Positions 17,568-25,964 of a stretch of 64,000 nucleotides of DNA are shown piece by piece. Origin of the DNA: Levilactobacillus suantsaiihabitans. GTDB taxonomy: Bacteria > Bacillota > Bacilli > Lactobacillales > Lactobacillaceae. A program made the translations under genes and the position numbers. How positions within the stretch are numbered: the stretch's first letter is position 1; each line of letters opens with the position of its first letter. The DNA lies in assembly GCF_004745505.1 (NCBI RefSeq), contig NZ_RKLX01000001.1, positions 186,001 to 250,000 on the forward strand, written 5' to 3'. A model generated the notes under the pieces. It was not told the DNA's origin and searched no databases. It saw only the letters and a list, made by a program, of their open reading frames with translations.

Positions 17568-18416
17568 TTATTCATGATCTTGCATAGCGATACCGATTGG
17601 TGTCACAAACTGCGGATAATCTGGTTTATACGCCTGTACGCCTAAAGCAGAACTAAACGTATCAATGAATTTTTTGAAATTGATAGCCCCGCCAACTACA
17701 ATAACGGGTTCTTGAATTTTATCCGTAGTAATTGATCTAGTAATCGCTGCCATTTTCTCAACCACAGGTCTAATAACCGCAAATACATCATTTTCCTGAG
17801 CAGCATTTCGCTTTGCCTTTTCTGCAGTCTCCATATCCCAATGATAATGCCCTGCTAGTACCAATGACATATGAAATCCACCTGTAGCCTCGTCACTCAC
17901 TTGTACTAATTTCTGATTTTTAAATACGCTGACACCTGTGGTTCCTCCACCGATATCAACTACTGTTCCGTTCTGAACTTGAAGAAAATACGCAGCAGCT
18001 GTTGGCTCATCAATTACTGATCTGCAAACAAAGCCAGCTGACTCGATAACATTGCTTACAATTTTTGCACTACCTGCACCTGTTCCAGGTGGGATCGCTC
18101 CACAAGCCGTGGTCAATCGAGTTCCTAAAACATCTTCTGCCCGATCCTTCAACTTGGTTAGAATTCGGACTGAATCTATAAAATTCACTACTAGCCCATC
18201 TCTAACTGCATGATCATATTCAAAATTTCCATAGAGGACGTGATTCTTTCCATCCAGCACTATAAGTACGATACTTGACGTTCCAAGATCAATACCCACT
18301 CGTAGCTCTTCACCTTTTTGAACTTGCCGAACTGCTTTATTGCCGTTTACAATCTTTGCAAGTTGATTAATCTGCTTATTGGCCCTAACTATTAAATCAA
18401 GTTGCGACTGACTCAT
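17568..18416 (-). CDS. eutJ: EutJ-like Hsp70/actin-fold ATPase
   Basis: A 282-residue protein of the EutJ family, a chaperone-like actin-fold protein of ethanolamine and some diol microcompartment operons. Motifs are VGIDLGTSSIVLIVLDG (phosphate 1), VDIGGGTTGVSVF (phosphate 2) and VVGGAINF (adenosine). It lacks the C-terminal substrate domain of DnaK. A GTG at 18428 is an alternative start; neither candidate has a strong ribosome site. Its presence in a pdu-type operon is usual for Firmicute loci but its job is not known; assembly or repair of cargo is the common guess. Confidence 0.82.
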   Translation of the reverse strand: MSQSQLDLIVRANKQINQLAKIVNGNKAVRQVQKGEELRVGIDLGTSSIVLIVLDGKNHVLYGNFEYDHAVRDGLVVNFIDSVRILTKLKDRAEDVLGTRLTTACGAIPPGTGAGSAKIVSNVIESAGFVCRSVIDEPTAAAYFLQVQNGTVVDIGGGTTGVSVFKNQKLVQVSDEATGGFHMSLVLAGHYHWDMETAEKAKRNAAQENDVFAVIRPVVEKMAAITRSITTDKIQEPVIVVGGAINFKKFIDTFSSALGVQAYKPDYPQFVTPIGIAMQDHE

Positions 18417-18454
18417 TTCATCACTCACCCTTACATCTAAATATTATCCTACAT

Positions 18455-18988
18455 TTAAGTTTCTGCAAAATCAGCAAAATTTTTAACTGCACTATCCAAC
18501 ATTGTAGCTACCTGTGAATCTTGTAATTCACCATTATGGTCAAAAATGTCCTGTACCTTACCAATCGCAATCAACTCATTCATCACATTTGCTCCAGCAT
18601 ATCGCAGAAGTTGCTGAATATGGGTATTGGCAACAACGCCTCCACGCTCACCTGACGAATCAGTTATAACTAAAATTGGTTTCTTTTCAATATGCGCCTG
18701 TGGCAATGGTACGGATAATACATCAATAGCATTTTTCAATCCCCCAGGAATTGAAAAATTATATTCTGGTGTCACGATGAGCAACGCATCCATTTGATCC
18801 ACAACGTTTCTGAAGACCTGCCATTCTACTACAGGAACTTGCTCTAAATCTGGATTATAAAGTGGTAAAATATCAAAATTCAGTTGAACCAGATTTAGAA
18901 ACGACTGTGACCTTTCCAAGTAATTGACAATTCTTTGACTATATGAACGGGTGCTAAGGCTTCCCACGAGCACTCCAATATTAGCCAT
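18455..18988 (-). CDS. NAD(P)H-dependent FMN reductase
   Basis: A 177-residue flavodoxin-like reductase: the GSLSTRSYSQRI phosphate-binding loop near the N-terminus and TPEYNFSIPGGLKNAID are diagnostic of the NADPH-dependent FMN reductase/quinone reductase family. The ATG at 18988 is preferred to a TTG two codons earlier. It is embedded between a phosphatase and eutJ in the pdu operon. No PduS cobalamin reductase is in the window, so reduced flavin from this enzyme could deliver cob(I)alamin for PduO; that link is inferred from position only. N-terminal targeting peptide not evident. Confidence 0.82.
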   Translation of the reverse strand: MANIGVLVGSLSTRSYSQRIVNYLERSQSFLNLVQLNFDILPLYNPDLEQVPVVEWQVFRNVVDQMDALLIVTPEYNFSIPGGLKNAIDVLSVPLPQAHIEKKPILVITDSSGERGGVVANTHIQQLLRYAGANVMNELIAIGKVQDIFDHNGELQDSQVATMLDSAVKNFADFAET

Positions 18989-19015
18989 AATCAAACACTT
19001 CCCGTCTTGTATCGG

Positions 19016-19792
19016 CTACGCCAAGAATCGATCCTTAAATAACTGAACTTCCTCATCATGAAGATTTAATTGATTATGAAAGTAATGATCAAAACCACCA
19101 TAGTCTTGCTTAATTTGCATGAGCACCTGATTAAAATAATCTTCTCGCACACTCGAAACGTCAAATATACTTTGTAAAAAAGCATCTTGTGTATTAATCA
19201 TTCTAGCTTCAACTAGCCGTTCATTAATCCTTCGTGATAAAAAATAATTGCTTAACAAATAATCCTGCTTAATTACGTTTATTGGTATATCTAATAACTT
19301 TAAGAGTAATATGGTAATGATTCCCGTTCTATCTTTCCCAGTAGAACAATGAAATAGTACACCACCAGCCGGAGAATCAAGTAAAGCATCGAAGAATTGA
19401 CGATACGCGTGTTGCGCCTCACCACTACAAATTAGCTTTTGATACCCCTTCATCATCTGTCTAAAACCAGTTAACCGTTCAGCCAACGGCCCTTTCAGCT
19501 CACTGAATTTGGTTTCACCATCCGTTAAGTTTTGTCTTGAGAGTGGAATTTTCAAATACACAATCCGACAATCCAATTGGTCAGGATAAAGCGTTACTTC
19601 TCGTGGAGACCTCAGATCAATCACCGTTCTTATACCATAATCATAGAGTTCTTTCTGATCTACGGCATTTAATTCGGTTAAGTAACCAGAACGGACTAAT
19701 TTTCCATACTTAATTGAGGCACCACCAAGAGCGTTATAACCACCTAAATCACGGCAATTAAAACCATGTTTTAGTCTGATTTCCTTAACCAT
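19016..19792 (-). CDS. Protein tyrosine/serine phosphatase
   Basis: A 258-residue dual-specificity-type phosphatase. It has the P-loop HCSTGKDRTG (cysteine nucleophile, arginine) and an N-terminal NCRDLGGY motif as in the Y_phosphatase3 group. The ATG at 19792 has GGAGGG 8 bases upstream; the longer frame from 19861 crosses a terminator-like hairpin and is rejected. Present inside the pdu operon after pduU. Members dephosphorylate phosphotyrosine, phosphoinositides or small phosphoesters. No role in Pdu metabolism is established to my knowledge. Confidence 0.85.
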   Translation of the reverse strand: MVKEIRLKHGFNCRDLGGYNALGGASIKYGKLVRSGYLTELNAVDQKELYDYGIRTVIDLRSPREVTLYPDQLDCRIVYLKIPLSRQNLTDGETKFSELKGPLAERLTGFRQMMKGYQKLICSGEAQHAYRQFFDALLDSPAGGVLFHCSTGKDRTGIITILLLKLLDIPINVIKQDYLLSNYFLSRRINERLVEARMINTQDAFLQSIFDVSSVREDYFNQVLMQIKQDYGGFDHYFHNQLNLHDEEVQLFKDRFLA

Positions 19793-19850
19793 TATTTGTC
19801 CCCTCCAAAATAATTTCCAAGGCAAGACTTTTGTTTCACCAAGCAACAAG

Positions 19851-19880
19851 AAAAGGGCCACGGCCTAACGCTGTGGCCCT
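19851..19880 (-). terminator. Hairpin/partial terminator between pduU and the phosphatase gene
   Basis: GGGCCAC / GTGGCCC stem with TTTTCTTG after it on the minus strand. It may let only part of the transcription pass into the last four genes. Confidence 0.55.
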
Positions 19881-19885
19881 AAATC

Positions 19886-20230
19886 TTATGTCCTTGTAAT
19901 CTTAGGAATGTCAAACCCTAACAAATCATGTAATTTAGCAATCACTGCATTCAAGGCTGATTCAACCTCAGATACCTCGCCAACAATTACAACGGAGCCA
20001 CTAAAACGATCGATAAATCCCAACTTAACAGAACTAGACTTAGTCGCAATGTCGCCTGCAACTATCGCTGCTTCACTGGGCGTAATTGTTAGAATTCCTA
20101 ATGCATTTTTAGGCGTTTGAATCCCTAGCTTTTCATAAATATCCGGTGTTGGGTTCGCAACGATGTGTGCTAACGTCACTTGTTTACCGGGAACATATTC
20201 TTGAATTGTTCGCTCAATATTACGTCCCAT
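19886..20230 (-). CDS. pduU: PduU-like shell protein (permuted BMC domain)
   Basis: A 114-residue shell hexamer subunit with a circularly permuted BMC fold. It begins [26 protein letters not shown], the PduU/EutS signature, and ends with [18 protein letters not shown]. PduU/EutS rings carry a small beta-barrel over the pore and are minor shell parts. GAGGG precedes the ATG by 6 bases. It sits 18 bases after the small tag-bearing protein gene and before a hairpin. Confidence 0.93.
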   Translation of the reverse strand: MGRNIERTIQEYVPGKQVTLAHIVANPTPDIYEKLGIQTPKNALGILTITPSEAAIVAGDIATKSSSVKLGFIDRFSGSVVIVGEVSEVESALNAVIAKLHDLLGFDIPKITRT

Positions 20231-20248
20231 AAAACATCCCTCACAGAC

Positions 20249-20476
20249 TTAGACTAGTTTTTCAACCTCATGCTTGATATTTTCTAACAAAGGAGAATTA
20301 TCAACATCAGCTGATTCCCCCTGGATCTTTGCTCGCACAGAATCACGCACATCTTTTAATAAGGGCGACATTTCGTCTCTATGCATACTATTAGTAGCAT
20401 GATTAACGCTTTCGGTAGCACCAACCTCTTGTGCTAACACATTACGAATAATCGATTCAATCTTTCCTTGATCCAT
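20249..20476 (-). CDS. Small protein with encapsulation-type N-terminal helix
   Basis: A 75-residue protein with no recognised catalytic domain. The start MDQGKIESIIRNVLAQEV has the short amphipathic helix pattern of microcompartment encapsulation peptides and is strikingly like the known N-terminus of Salmonella PduP. The remainder has two similar segments, SPLLKDVRDSVR and SPLLENIKHEV, each a predicted charged helix, around a polar linker. The gene begins 4 bases after the hbpS-like stop. A GTG start at 20488 is possible. No homologue is known to me. It could be a cargo adaptor, a scaffold, or the remnant of a lost tagged enzyme. Confidence 0.75.
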   Translation of the reverse strand: MDQGKIESIIRNVLAQEVGATESVNHATNSMHRDEMSPLLKDVRDSVRAKIQGESADVDNSPLLENIKHEVEKLV

Positions 20477-20480
20477 AAGT

Positions 20481-20951
20481 CTAATCACTCTCTTTCATAA
20501 ATGCATTAACTGCCGCTTCACAAATGGCCTGATCTTCTGCAACAGCACCACCACTAACGCCAATGGCCCCGATAATATGACCATCCACTTCCAATGGTAT
20601 TCCCCCACCAAAAGTGGCTAATTGGCCACCCATCATTGTTTCAATTTGATATAATTCTGCACCTGGTTGCACCAGCTTGGACAACTGAATGGTCGGTTGC
20701 TTCATTGCAAGAGCACTCCAAGCCTTTTTTGGCGCCAATGTACTACTAACCAAGTTTGCCGATGGCATGTGATAACTCATTTGAACAACTTGATCTTCAC
20801 GCATAATAACTATTGTGACACCAATACCAAATGACTTAGCGGTTTGCACAGCGGAATGAATGACACGTTCCATTCTATCTAAAGAAAAGTAACTAGTTTG
20901 CTGCTTTTCGATAACGCTCTTAACTACATGTTTCAACTGTTCTTCGTTCAT
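20481..20951 (-). CDS. HbpS/GlcG-like protein (PduO C-terminal domain homologue)
   Basis: A 156-residue protein of the GlcG/HbpS family (MGGQLATFGGGIPLEVDGHIIGAIGVSGG). In Salmonella PduO this domain, which can bind heme, is fused behind the adenosyltransferase; here it is a separate gene directly after pduO. The N-terminus MNEEQLKHVVKSVIEKQQ looks like another encapsulation helix placed before the folded domain. The ATG at 20951 is chosen, right after the pduO stop; ATGs at 20963 or 20987 would overlap pduO. Its role in the shell is unknown. Confidence 0.82.
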   Translation of the reverse strand: MNEEQLKHVVKSVIEKQQTSYFSLDRMERVIHSAVQTAKSFGIGVTIVIMREDQVVQMSYHMPSANLVSSTLAPKKAWSALAMKQPTIQLSKLVQPGAELYQIETMMGGQLATFGGGIPLEVDGHIIGAIGVSGGAVAEDQAICEAAVNAFMKESD

Positions 20952-20952
20952 A

Positions 20953-21531
20953 TTAATGGCCATCCTTAACTCTTGAATAAACCTCAACGACTTGCTTCGT
21001 CACATGGTCAACCAAATCTTCATAGTCTTCCGAGCGAGCCATAATATACAAAAAGTCTGACAGTCTATTAATATATCTCTCTAACTCGGGACGAAATTGA
21101 ACACCTTTTGATAATTTCACAAATGAACGTTCAGCCCGACGACAGATAGTTCGACAAACATGAAGCTGAGCACCAGCTACACTTGTTCCTGGTAAAATAA
21201 AGCTATGCAACTCTGGCAATTCTTTAGTATAGCTATCAATCACCGATTCTAGCATATGCGTATCATCATCAGTTATGAACTGACTCTGTTTTAAAAATTG
21301 CTCAGAATTCTGCGTTGCAATTTCACCTTGCAGGTAAAACATGCGATATTCGACAGCATGTAAAATTTTTTGATTCCTATCGCTTTTACAAAACTTATCT
21401 GCCAAACTAATATTGGCATTCAATTCATCAAACGTTCCATAGGTTGCGACACGAACAGAATCTTTTTCAACTCTCAATCCATCAAACAGGCTTGTCTTAC
21501 CCTTATCACCGCCTTTAGTATAAATAGCCAC
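20953..21531 (-). CDS. pduO: PduO-type cob(I)alamin adenosyltransferase
   Basis: Makes adenosylcobalamin, the cofactor of the dehydratase, from ATP and cob(I)alamin. Family motifs: IYTKGGDKGKTSLFDG (ATP-binding N-terminus), YGTFDELNANI, LPGTSVAGAQLHVCRTICRRAER (ATP and substrate site) and YINRLSDFLYIMAR. The GTG at 21531 is selected because GGAGG lies 10 bases before it, whereas the in-frame ATG at 21540 is one base from the same site. 192 residues; only the adenosyltransferase domain is present. Confidence 0.93.
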   Translation of the reverse strand: MAIYTKGGDKGKTSLFDGLRVEKDSVRVATYGTFDELNANISLADKFCKSDRNQKILHAVEYRMFYLQGEIATQNSEQFLKQSQFITDDDTHMLESVIDSYTKELPELHSFILPGTSVAGAQLHVCRTICRRAERSFVKLSKGVQFRPELERYINRLSDFLYIMARSEDYEDLVDHVTKQVVEVYSRVKDGH

Positions 21532-21556
21532 TAGGATCATACCTCCTCAGACCACA

Positions 21557-21826
21557 CTACTTATCAAATCGATCAATAATCCCCACAATTGTACAATCAT
21601 TTACGTCCGCCGACTCATTTCCAGATTCACCGTCAGCTCGCCTAGCACCGGCACCTCTAACAACCAACACATTATCACCAATACCTGCATTAACTGTATC
21701 AGCAGCCACTTGCTCGAAACGGATTTCTTTCTGGTCTGAGTCAATTGGACGAACAATCATCAATTTTTTTCCAACCAACGATGAATCCTTTTGAGTTGAA
21801 ACTACGCTACCAATTACTCTAGCCAT
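21557..21826 (-). CDS. pduN: PduN-like pentameric vertex protein
   Basis: An 89-residue BMC-P protein (EutN/CcmL family) that caps the corners of the shell. It starts MARVIGSVVSTQKDSSLVGKKL and contains GDNVLVVRGAGARR, both typical of the family. Its ATG lies inside the last codons of pduM (12-base overlap). Confidence 0.93.
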   Translation of the reverse strand: MARVIGSVVSTQKDSSLVGKKLMIVRPIDSDQKEIRFEQVAADTVNAGIGDNVLVVRGAGARRADGESGNESADVNDCTIVGIIDRFDK

Positions 21827-22317
21827 ATACAATTTTCTTCAGTCCTAACCTTTATTTTGATGTTTTTCCGGTCACAGATTTCTAAGCCCTCATCCGTTAA
21901 TACTTGTCCTATTGTTTTAATAAGTACAGCATTGTCCGGCAAAACCGCAATTTCTCTTCTTGAGATAATCTTGTGATAGTCACTCACAACCAGTGAATTA
22001 TGACCAACAATAAAATTGACCGGCCAGTCTAAGATCATTGTACGTGGAATGAAATTAACGATGCGTTCATTCACATTTAAGTAAAATTGAACATCATAAT
22101 TGAGACCACTTAATATCCAAGACACCAGAGCATCATTAGACCGCAGGGAATATAAATTCTTAATCAACTGCACAGAAACATCATCAATAATGATACAACC
22201 GTAATCGATAAATAATTGCTTATCTAATGGAGATGGCAAGCTGTTGAGAGAAAGAACTTTATTGGATGCCTGTCTTTTCCTCAGCTTTGCAATAACCTTT
22301 TGGATCAAGTCATCCAT
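21814..22317 (-). CDS. pduM: PduM-like microcompartment structural protein
   Basis: A 167-residue protein at the pduM position between pduJ and pduN. The N-terminus MDDLIQKVIAKLRKRQ is an amphipathic helix, and the C-terminal part (ISRREIAVLPDNAVLIKTIGQVLTDEGLE) fits the PduM family, which is needed for proper shell assembly in Salmonella. Sequence is poorly conserved, so the call leans on gene order. GGGGTGGGG precedes the ATG. Confidence 0.78.
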   Translation of the reverse strand: MDDLIQKVIAKLRKRQASNKVLSLNSLPSPLDKQLFIDYGCIIIDDVSVQLIKNLYSLRSNDALVSWILSGLNYDVQFYLNVNERIVNFIPRTMILDWPVNFIVGHNSLVVSDYHKIISRREIAVLPDNAVLIKTIGQVLTDEGLEICDRKNIKIKVRTEENCIWLE

Positions 22318-22354
22318 AACCCCACCCCCAGTTCATCAAGAATTAATTATGCGT

Positions 22355-22645
22355 TTACTCTGCAGTGGTACCCGATACAGCTGGCAGAATGGTTTCAACC
22401 TCACTGTGTGGCCGTGGAATTACATATGAAGATACAACCTCTCCGACCGTTTGTGCTGCTTGAACACCTGCGTCAACCGCCGCTTTAACCGCTCCAACGT
22501 CTCCTCTAATCATGACCGTTACTAATCCTGCCCCAATCTTTTCTTGGCCAGTCAGTTCAACATTGGCTGCTTTAACCATTGAATCTGCTGCTTCAATAGA
22601 AGGTACTAAGCCTTTAGTTTCAATCATTCCTAAAGCGTTATTCAT
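22355..22645 (-). CDS. pduJ: PduJ, hexameric BMC shell protein
   Basis: A 96-residue single-BMC-domain shell protein, [28 protein letters not shown], with a short acidic/Ser-Thr tail. It is nearly identical to PduA (29220-29498) across the domain, as usual for the PduA/PduJ pair. GGAGG lies 10 bases before the start. Confidence 0.94.
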   Translation of the reverse strand: MNNALGMIETKGLVPSIEAADSMVKAANVELTGQEKIGAGLVTVMIRGDVGAVKAAVDAGVQAAQTVGEVVSSYVIPRPHSEVETILPAVSGTTAE

Positions 22646-22683
22646 TTTAAATTCCTCCTAAATTCTTATCAATCTACTTTTCC

Positions 22684-23214
22684 TTAATCATTGTAATGAA
22701 TGCACTTATTATGCGGTTCACCTAATTTACGTGGACAATTAGGATCACCACATAAATTACAAGTAACCTGATCATCAGAAACATTCTCAACAGATTTTTC
22801 TTCCAATTGTTTTTCTACATCAACACTCGTTTTTGCTACCGAAGTCTGTTGCTCTTCAGAATCTGGACGAGGGCCAAACATCGCTGACTTCTTCATCGTT
22901 CCATCCAAATTATATTTTTCTGGATTGAAGTTCTGCGGATCAACATCGGTAGCTCCTGAGCTCCCCAATTGATCTAATCCATCAGTTGGGCTCCCAATAA
23001 CCAGACCTGCAACATAGCTCTCTGATAAAGTTTGCTTAACTGTTTCAACGGCAACTTTCAAAGCAGCTATATCACCTGTAAATTCTAGCGTAATCCAACC
23101 GTTGTCTGCATTGCGAATTCTACTAAGCTTCACATCACTCGTTTTCAGCATACGATCAGCGGCAACAGTTGCGCTAGACAGGCCATTACATTCCACATAT
23201 CCTAACGCTTCCAT
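22684..23214 (-). CDS. pduK: PduK, BMC shell protein with Cys-rich C-terminus
   Basis: A 176-residue protein with a BMC domain (residues 1-90, ALGYVECNGLSSATVAADRMLKTSDV) and a C-terminal extension. The tail carries CNLCGDPNCPRKLGEPHNKC, a four-cysteine motif proposed in PduK to bind an Fe-S cluster or metal. A low-complexity Asp/Glu/Val linker joins the two. It lies between pduH and pduJ as in other pdu operons. Confidence 0.92.
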   Translation of the reverse strand: MEALGYVECNGLSSATVAADRMLKTSDVKLSRIRNADNGWITLEFTGDIAALKVAVETVKQTLSESYVAGLVIGSPTDGLDQLGSSGATDVDPQNFNPEKYNLDGTMKKSAMFGPRPDSEEQQTSVAKTSVDVEKQLEEKSVENVSDDQVTCNLCGDPNCPRKLGEPHNKCIHYND

Positions 23215-23228
23215 AATTTAATCCCCAT

Positions 23229-23582
23229 TCATGACAAATTCTTAAAGGGTATTCCCTTCACTAACCTAGCGGCATTGGCACCAAGCGTTCGGAGCTGTTT
23301 GGCGTCTACTACAGTTACATCAAATAACGGTTCTTGTTCAGGCAAATTCTTGTAATGAATGACATAACGTTTATTATCATAGGCAATCCCAACAGATAAT
23401 CGCGATGCTAATGCTGCTTGGTAAGCTCGTGACACAGTATCTTTGACCGCAATACTTTGCAGTGAGAACGGAATTTGCTCTTCTTCAATACCATTCAGCA
23501 ACGGTTTCAACCATTCTGTTCCTAAGCCATCTCGGTCAATTGAACCAATAACTATTGTTGGACGTTCGAGATCATTTGCCAT
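23229..23582 (-). CDS. pduH: Diol dehydratase reactivase small subunit
   Basis: A 117-residue small subunit that, with PduG, exchanges damaged cobalamin in the dehydratase for intact cofactor using ATP. DRDGLGTEWLKPLLNGIEEEQIPF and VSRAYQAALASRLSVGIAYD fit the DhaG/PduH family. The ATG at 23582 overlaps the pduG stop by 11 bases with AAGG upstream; the longer frame from 23606 is rejected. Confidence 0.92.
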   Translation of the reverse strand: MANDLERPTIVIGSIDRDGLGTEWLKPLLNGIEEEQIPFSLQSIAVKDTVSRAYQAALASRLSVGIAYDNKRYVIHYKNLPEQEPLFDVTVVDAKQLRTLGANAARLVKGIPFKNLS

Positions 23583-25419
23583 ACTGCTGCCTTCTTTCTG
23601 CTGCATAGCGAAGAACTAGACCAGTAGCAACAGCGTTTCGTGGGCCCATTATTCCTCGAACGTTTCCTCGACCTGATACTAAATTATAATGAGCGAGCTC
23701 ATCTGTAACAAGCTGAGGAATTTCAAAATCAAGCGCTGATCCGCCCACTATTACGACAAACGGAATATCGCGAATATTTCCAGTAGGACTTACATACTTA
23801 AGCGCCCGAATTGCATTAGTCACAAAGACACGCTTTTTCGCACTTTGACGTACCAATTTAATTTTTTCGATACTTGGATTACCCGTTACTGGAACATATC
23901 CCTCAGGCTTAATGACAACAACTCTAGCGAACAATTCAGAAGGCAACGGCTTTTCAAAGAACTGAACTGAGCCATCCTCGTGCCGCAATTGAAACAGATT
24001 CTCAACTTTAGCCAACGGGTAACGCTTGATATCCTCAGCTAAATGAATATCAGATAATCCTAATTCAGAATTAATAATCATGGTCACCATATCTCCAGCC
24101 CCTGCCAGATGAATTGCGATCATTTTATCATCCTTATTAATAATAGATGCATCTGTTGAGCCAGCTCCAAAATCCAAAATGGCAATCGGCTTTGAAGTTC
24201 CCGGTGTCGTCAGAGCACCGTGAATCGCTGACTCTACTTCAGCTCCACCTATCTCGACCTTAACGTTAAGTTCTTTTTCAATTAACTTTGCAATCACTTC
24301 CATTTGTAAGTGATCAGACTTAACCATTGCTGCGATACCAACGGCGGACTCATTTAAAAATTCTCCAGCCAGTCCTCCCTTAACTTTAACTGGTACTTGC
24401 GTGTCAATTGCCAATAGATCTTGAATTGCAACATCCTTATTCTGCTTTCCGGTCAAAGTTGCCATAGTTTGGCGAACTTTTTCTAACATACCACCAATGT
24501 TTGTCCCAGATTCACCGGTAATATCTTTAATATGACGAAAATTAGAAATTTTTTTCATAATCGTTTCAGCGCCTCTTGAGACGCCGACTTCTTCTTTTCC
24601 ATTTTCACCATTTATAACAATATTTCCGGCAGGAATGACTCGTGCCTTCACATCGCCCGCGGGCGTTTTGATGACAACGGCTGACCGATTTCCAATGAGT
24701 GCTCGCGAAACTGGAACAATATTTCTAGTTTCCTCTGAGTCCAGCTTGAACAACGTGGCAATTCCGTATGGATTAGCAAGCTGAGAAATAACTTGACCAG
24801 GACCGGCGACTTCAACGGCCGCTAGCATATGAACTGGCACCTTGTCAATCAAAGCAACCTCGTCAACGATTGGAATCCTCTTGGTTAAGCGGTTATCAAC
24901 AAGAACCGCATCATCATTTTGAAGTATTGCCGCAACAACCTTGTACCCAGCAGCAACATATGCATTAATCAACTTTGCACAATTTTCAAAATCGATTTCT
25001 TTTGGCACAATAACAATATAGTTTCGATCCTTATCTTGTTCCTTAGCCAATTCTAAAATTGGTATTGTAATACCAGACTGCGTTCCAATGCCACCCGGCG
25101 TATCAGGATTATGGCCAATCATGGTGGATTCCGTAACAACTGTCTCAGTAATCGTTTCCATTGCTACATCTCCGATTACTGGAGTAGCCTCGTTAATTCT
25201 AATTAAATCAATATCATGAATTGACAAATTAGTTTTATCCAGCACCTGATTAAGTGCATCACGGATACCAACGAGATTTTCCTTAGTACCCTTAATCCCT
25301 GTCGTTGCAGCTATACCAGAGCCAATAAAGCTAGCCTCACCACTATCAGAAACACGAGCGAGTGCAACTTCGGTTGATGAATTTCCAATATCAACGCCAA
25401 TCACATTTTCCATTGCCAT
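23572..25419 (-). CDS. pduG: Diol dehydratase reactivase large subunit
   Basis: A 615-residue actin-fold ATPase of the DhaF/PduG/DdrA family. Motifs: VIGVDIGNSSTEVALA at the N-terminus, LDFGAGSTDASII (phosphate 2), and the EVGVSRGAETIMKK and VVIVGGSALDFEIPQ segments near the end. It works as a heterodimer pair with PduH to reactivate the B12 enzyme after suicide inactivation, for which glycerol is a known cause. Full length. Confidence 0.95.
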   Translation of the reverse strand: MAMENVIGVDIGNSSTEVALARVSDSGEASFIGSGIAATTGIKGTKENLVGIRDALNQVLDKTNLSIHDIDLIRINEATPVIGDVAMETITETVVTESTMIGHNPDTPGGIGTQSGITIPILELAKEQDKDRNYIVIVPKEIDFENCAKLINAYVAAGYKVVAAILQNDDAVLVDNRLTKRIPIVDEVALIDKVPVHMLAAVEVAGPGQVISQLANPYGIATLFKLDSEETRNIVPVSRALIGNRSAVVIKTPAGDVKARVIPAGNIVINGENGKEEVGVSRGAETIMKKISNFRHIKDITGESGTNIGGMLEKVRQTMATLTGKQNKDVAIQDLLAIDTQVPVKVKGGLAGEFLNESAVGIAAMVKSDHLQMEVIAKLIEKELNVKVEIGGAEVESAIHGALTTPGTSKPIAILDFGAGSTDASIINKDDKMIAIHLAGAGDMVTMIINSELGLSDIHLAEDIKRYPLAKVENLFQLRHEDGSVQFFEKPLPSELFARVVVIKPEGYVPVTGNPSIEKIKLVRQSAKKRVFVTNAIRALKYVSPTGNIRDIPFVVIVGGSALDFEIPQLVTDELAHYNLVSGRGNVRGIMGPRNAVATGLVLRYAAERRQQYGK

Positions 25420-25445
25420 CCCTAAACACCCTTTTCGGCTTTCTA

Positions 25446-25952
25446 CTACTTATCTCCTTTGAGCTTCTTACGGCTCTCGTAATACTTTGCAGCTTCCTCA
25501 AACCAATTTGCACAAATAGTTGCATCGTATTTCGATCTCAGTTCTTCGGCGATCTCTAATAATTCATCCTTTGTAGAACGATATGGTCGCAAAGCGTTGT
25601 ACATCTCTAATAAGCGATCATCCGGAATCTTAGTTAGCTCAGCCGCCCGATCAAAATTCATCTGAAGCGTTTTACGTCCAGCATCTCCGGCTACATCACC
25701 TTGCATTTTAAGTGCTTCAGCTGTAATCCGTAAATCCTTCCGGTCGATTCGATTATTTTTAATGTCATCCAGAGTTACTTCGCCAAGTGACTTACCAGAA
25801 GGCGTCTTGATGATATCGCGGTGTTGTTCATACAACGGATAATCTTCAACACCATACTGCTTTTCGCTATGAGAATCAGTTGTGGTCGTCACACCATCCG
25901 ACTGATTAACTTGCTTCAAAATACTCTTAACTAAATCGTTAATATCACTCAT
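25446..25952 (-). CDS. pduE: Propanediol/glycerol dehydratase small subunit
   Basis: A 168-residue gamma subunit of the B12-dependent diol dehydratase. It has YPLYEQHRDIIKTPSGKSLGEVTLDDI and LRITAEALKMQGDVAGDAGRKTLQMNFDRAAELT, the family core. The N-terminus MSDINDLVKSILKQVNQ is a short amphipathic helix before a Ser/Thr linker, resembling an encapsulation peptide. AGGAGGG lies 6 bases before the ATG at 25952. Confidence 0.95.
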   Translation of the reverse strand: MSDINDLVKSILKQVNQSDGVTTTTDSHSEKQYGVEDYPLYEQHRDIIKTPSGKSLGEVTLDDIKNNRIDRKDLRITAEALKMQGDVAGDAGRKTLQMNFDRAAELTKIPDDRLLEMYNALRPYRSTKDELLEIAEELRSKYDATICANWFEEAAKYYESRKKLKGDK

Positions 25953-25964
25953 CAATATCCCTCC

